Positions 61,391 through 64,000 of a stretch of 64,000 bases of DNA are shown in pieces. The notes below the pieces were generated by a model, which was given only the letters and a program-made list of their open reading frames with translations, ran no database searches and was not told the DNA's origin. The stretch lies in NCBI RefSeq assembly GCF_014203695.1, contig NZ_JACHJO010000004.1:417298-481297 (forward strand), in the 5' to 3' direction. Made by a program: the position numbers and the translations under genes. How positions within the stretch are numbered: the stretch's first letter is position 1; each line of letters begins with the position of its first letter. Source of the DNA: Nocardiopsis algeriensis. Lineage in GTDB: Bacteria > Actinomycetota > Actinomycetes > Streptosporangiales > Streptosporangiaceae.

Positions 61391-62332
61391 ATGGCCCTCA
61401 CGATACGCGCCATGGCGGAGAACGACGTTCCCTCGGCCCTCCGCCTGATCTGCTCCGCCCATCCCCGACAGGTCCTGACGGAGGAGGCGATGCGCTGGAG
61501 CCCGGGCACTCCTTCGCGGAGCGAGACCCGGACGAATCTCGTCGCGGTAAGCGACGACGGGACCCTCGCGGGACTCCTGCGCTGCCTGCTGACCCGTGAC
61601 GACGGCGGAACCCCGCAAGGACTCTCCTACCTCGCCTCGATCGCGCCCGAGCACCTCGACTCGGGCGTGGCCGCCCTCCTGCTGGAGGCCGCCGAGCGCA
61701 ACTTCGTCTCGAGGGGCGCCCGGACCCTGCTCGTGGGAGCCGCGGACGAAGCCGTCCAGACGGGCGGCGACCGGTTCCGGCAGTTGGCGGTCGAGAGCGG
61801 GTACGTCCTGGAGGAGAGCCACCAGATCCTGGAACTGGAGCTCGCCCGGCTGTCCCGCGACCCCGCGCCCCCGCGGTTGGCCGAGCCTGTGGAACTGCGG
61901 CCCCTCAGTTCCTACCGGAACGATCCGCGGAGGATCTACGAGATCGACCGGCTCACCACCGCGGACGAGCCGGGGCTCCGCCTCGAGTTCACGCCCTACG
62001 AGGAGTGGCTGTCCGGAACCTGGCACCACCCGCTGGCCGACCTGGAGCTGAGCGCGGTGGTACTGGTGTCGGGAGCACCTGCCGGGATCGTCTGCTTCAC
62101 CTCGGACGGGCAGACCCGGCTGGAGTCGTCGATGACGGGAACGCTGAGGAGGTACCGGGGGTTCGGGCTCGCCCGCCATGCCAAGCACTCCGCTCTCCTG
62201 CGGGCAGCGGAACTCGGGTTCACGCACGCCTGCACGAGCAATCACGCGGACAACGCGCCGATGCTCTCCGTCAACCGCCGACTGGGCTACGAGGCGGTCG
62301 GCAGCGAAGGTGTGTACGTCAAGCAGATGTAG
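61391..62332 (+). CDS. GNAT-family acetyltransferase, two domains
   Basis: A 313-residue protein with two GNAT halves (about 1-140 and 150-310). The second keeps a RRYRGFGLARHAKHSALL acetyl-CoA loop and an end typical of mycothiol-synthase-like pairs (TSNHADNAPMLSVNRRLGY). It resembles the MshD/antibiotic-resistance GNAT group; substrate unknown. ATG 61391, 85 bases downstream of the MBL gene. Confidence 0.88.
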   Translation: MALTIRAMAENDVPSALRLICSAHPRQVLTEEAMRWSPGTPSRSETRTNLVAVSDDGTLAGLLRCLLTRDDGGTPQGLSYLASIAPEHLDSGVAALLLEAAERNFVSRGARTLLVGAADEAVQTGGDRFRQLAVESGYVLEESHQILELELARLSRDPAPPRLAEPVELRPLSSYRNDPRRIYEIDRLTTADEPGLRLEFTPYEEWLSGTWHHPLADLELSAVVLVSGAPAGIVCFTSDGQTRLESSMTGTLRRYRGFGLARHAKHSALLRAAELGFTHACTSNHADNAPMLSVNRRLGYEAVGSEGVYVKQM

Positions 62333-62361
62333 CGGGAGGACGCGGGGAAGGCAGAGGCCGC

Positions 62362-62769
62362 TCAGAGGGGCGGAGCTCCGGGAAGGCCGAGTACGCGGAG
62401 GAGGTGGGCGTACAGGCCGTCCGACCACGAGAGCTCGCTGTCGGAGGGCAGGACGTCGAACGCCCGCACCTCCACCGTCTCGAACTCGCCGCTGAGCGGC
62501 TCGAGCCCGGTCACCGGTGCGTGTGTGACCACGGTGGTGTGCCCGCTCGAAAGAACGTAGTGGCCGCACACGCGGACCTGGCCGAGGACCGCCCCGGCCT
62601 CCTCCCTGGCCTCACGCCGGGCCGTCTCCTCGATGTCCTCACCGGCCTCCGCGTGCCCGCCGGGGAACTCCCAGGACCGGCGTCTGTGGCGGACGAGGAG
62701 GGGACGGTCGCCGAGGTAGGTCAGGCAGACCACCGACTGATGGGCGGCGGGAAGGGTGTGCAGGTGCAC
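62362..62769 (-). CDS. Nudix hydrolase
   Basis: A 135-residue protein with a complete Nudix box (GX5EX7REUXEEXGU) at about residues 37-59, beginning GGHAEAGED. It would hydrolyse a nucleoside diphosphate linked to some other group; substrate not predictable. GTG 62769. Converges on the GNAT gene with a 29-base gap. Confidence 0.9.
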   Translation of the reverse strand: MHLHTLPAAHQSVVCLTYLGDRPLLVRHRRRSWEFPGGHAEAGEDIEETARREAREEAGAVLGQVRVCGHYVLSSGHTTVVTHAPVTGLEPLSGEFETVEVRAFDVLPSDSELSWSDGLYAHLLRVLGLPGAPPL

Positions 62770-62771
62770 AA

Positions 62772-62810
62772 CGGCACCGCCGAGCGGCCGCGGGCCGCTC
62801 GGCGGTGCCG
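62772..62810 (-). terminator. Terminator hairpin after the TPR-protein gene
   Basis: CGGCACCGCCGAGCGGCC, loop GCG, and exact complement, 16 bases past the stop at 62826 and just before the Nudix gene start. Confidence 0.82.
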
Positions 62811-62825
62811 TGTGGTCGGGCCGGG

Positions 62826-64000
62826 TCAGAAGCGCTCTCCGGGGCCCTGGTCACCGCGGGGGCGCTCGAAACCGGAGCCCTGCTCCGGCTCGTCGTCCTC
62901 CGCGCCCTCCGGCTCCTCCTCTTCGGCGTCGGTCCAGACGATGCCGTCCTCGGGATCGATGTCGACGAGCTCGACACCCTCGAGCGCGGCGAGGCGCTCG
63001 TCCGCGTCGGTCACGCCCTCGCGGTCCACGGCGGAAGCACGGGAGAAGTACTCGCGGGCCTCCTCGTCACGGCCCAGCTCCTCCAGGACGTCCGCATAGG
63101 CGTAGAAGAGCCGCGCCACCCACGGTCGGGCCCGCCGCTCCTGCAGCTCGGGCACCTGGAGTTCGGCCAGAGCCGCCTTCGTGTCCCCCATGTCCCTGCG
63201 GGCACCCGAGGCGACGATGCGCACCTCGATGCGATCGGCCGTGTCGAGTTCGGCAACCGCCGGGTCGTCCGCGATCTCCAGGGCACGCTCGGGCCGGCCG
63301 AGTCCGCGCTCGCAGTCGGCCATGATGGCGAGGAAGTTGTTCCGTCCGCTCATCCGGCGAGCGGCGCGAAGGTCCGAGAGGGCCTCCTGCCACTTGCCCA
63401 TGGTGTAGGCGGCCACTCCCGAGGCCTCCCGAACGCCCGACACACGCGACGCCTTGCGGCGGGCGAAGGCTGCATGGGAGTAGGCCCGTTCCGGGTCCTC
63501 GTCCATGAGCAGACCGGCCGCCACGATGTGTTTGCCGACGAGCTCGGCCAAGGACTTGGGAAGGGAGTTGAGGTCACGCCTGGTCTCCGGGTCGAGCTGG
63601 GAGTAAGTGGCTTCCTCGGGCAGTGGCGGCGCGACGTCCGCAGGGTCCCGGTCCTCACGGAACGGCCGTCCCTCGCGGAAGGGGCGACGGTCGTCACGAC
63701 GGCGGTCCCCGAAGTCACGCCGATCGTCCCGGCCGCGGAAACCGCCACCACGGCGATCGTCGCGATCCCAGTCACCACGGAAACCACCGCCACGACGGTC
63801 ATCCCGGTCCCGCTCGCCGCGGAAACCACCGCCACGACGGTCATCCCGGTCCCGCTCGCCGCGGAAACCGCCACCACGACGGTCATCCCGGTCCCGGTCA
63901 CCACGGAAACCGCCACCACGACGGTCATCCCGGTCCCGGTCACCACGGAAACCGCCACCACGACGGTCATCCCGGTCCCGGTCACCACGGAAACCGCCAC
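62826..64000 (-). CDS. TPR-like protein with an RGG/DR-rich repeat N-terminus (N-terminus off the right edge)
   Basis: The frame is open to the right edge (first whole codon ends at 63998). The visible N-terminal part is seven copies, the last partial, of a 14-residue unit reading GGGFRGDRDRDDRR, then a DRR-rich linker, then PLPEEATYSQLDPETRRDLNSL. From about 63550 downstream come helical TPR-like repeats (SHAAFARRKASRVSGVREA, then YAYADVLEELGRDEEAREYFSRA) and an acidic tail. TPR proteins with RGG-like tails suggest an RNA-associated role; the ATG-started open frame at 63551 is internal, not the true start. Confidence 0.85.
   Translation of the reverse strand, partial: GGFRGDRDRDDRRGGGFRGDRDRDDRRGGGFRGDRDRDDRRGGGFRGERDRDDRRGGGFRGERDRDDRRGGGFRGDWDRDDRRGGGFRGRDDRRDFGDRRRDDRRPFREGRPFREDRDPADVAPPLPEEATYSQLDPETRRDLNSLPKSLAELVGKHIVAAGLLMDEDPERAYSHAAFARRKASRVSGVREASGVAAYTMGKWQEALSDLRAARRMSGRNNFLAIMADCERGLGRPERALEIADDPAVAELDTADRIEVRIVASGARRDMGDTKAALAELQVPELQERRARPWVARLFYAYADVLEELGRDEEAREYFSRASAVDREGVTDADERLAALEGVELVDIDPEDGIVWTDAEEEEPEGAEDDEPEQGSGFERPRGDQGPGERF
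63738..64000. repeat. 42-base tandem coding repeats
   Basis: Six full units of 42 bases (starts 63738, 63780, 63822, 63864, 63906, 63948) and part of a seventh, each encoding 14 residues. The last three are identical in bases, so the array has expanded or been homogenised recently. It continues past the edge. Confidence 0.95.

Noticed and set aside
63350..64000. 216-codon minus frame of VVTGTGMTV-like repeats
   Set aside because: Another reading frame of the 42-base coding repeats; the TPR-protein frame is the real one.

Overview
The window is very GC-rich actinobacterial chromosome. whiA next to yvcK, rapZ and uvrC, together with rbpA, steA/steB, tlyA and a gap-pgk-tpiA-secG run, point to a filamentous actinomycete. 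Protein wording and repeat style look most like Nocardiopsaceae (Nocardiopsis, Streptomonospora, Thermobifida), but that placement is inference. Codons are GC-rich in the third position and GTG starts are common. I see no tRNA or rRNA gene.

Positions 1-15,300 are an accessory defence island. A six-gene minus-strand chain (13929 to 5247), mostly coupled by overlapping start/stop codons, encodes an HD-less Cas10, a Cas7-like RAMP, Csx10, a fused RAMP, a Csx19-like protein and a large Cas7-like RAMP; cas6 follows at 15244-14339. This gene content is that of type III-D CRISPR. Downstream lies a two-CARF protein with a PD-(D/E)xK nuclease motif, the expected effector for cyclic oligoadenylate made by Cas10. 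A small protein of a phage-associated type and an unrecognised cysteine-rich protein sit beside it, and three structured repeats lie between the operon and the cysteine-rich gene. A 52-codon gene separates cas6 from cas10. A 10-base box (GTCCGAGAGA) reads in the direction of transcription upstream of three of these transcription units. There are no adaptation genes and no CRISPR array in the window.

15,400-28,800: an unrecognised conserved gene, a DUF485/acetate-type symporter pair, a small Lsr2-like gene, and a complete histidine-utilisation operon (hutH, hutU, an M20 amidohydrolase, hutF, hutI) transcribed away from an IclR-family regulator. Small hypothetical genes follow, including a 33-residue zinc-ribbon-like protein.

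28,900-45,600: core housekeeping. rbpA, secG, tpiA, pgk, gap, whiA, yvcK, rapZ, uvrC, an MscS-type channel, a Rieske protein, uvrA (with a LexA-type box), and terC with a yybP-ykoY-type manganese riboswitch leader.

45,700-64,000: envelope and division genes (a GT4 glycosyltransferase, a MurJ-like flippase, a MraY-like membrane protein, steB, steA), then recN, nadK, tlyA, small associated genes, a DUF1015 protein, a HAD phosphatase, an SSB-like protein, an MBL hydrolase, a GNAT, a Nudix hydrolase, and a partial TPR protein whose N-terminus is built from 14-residue repeats running off the right edge.
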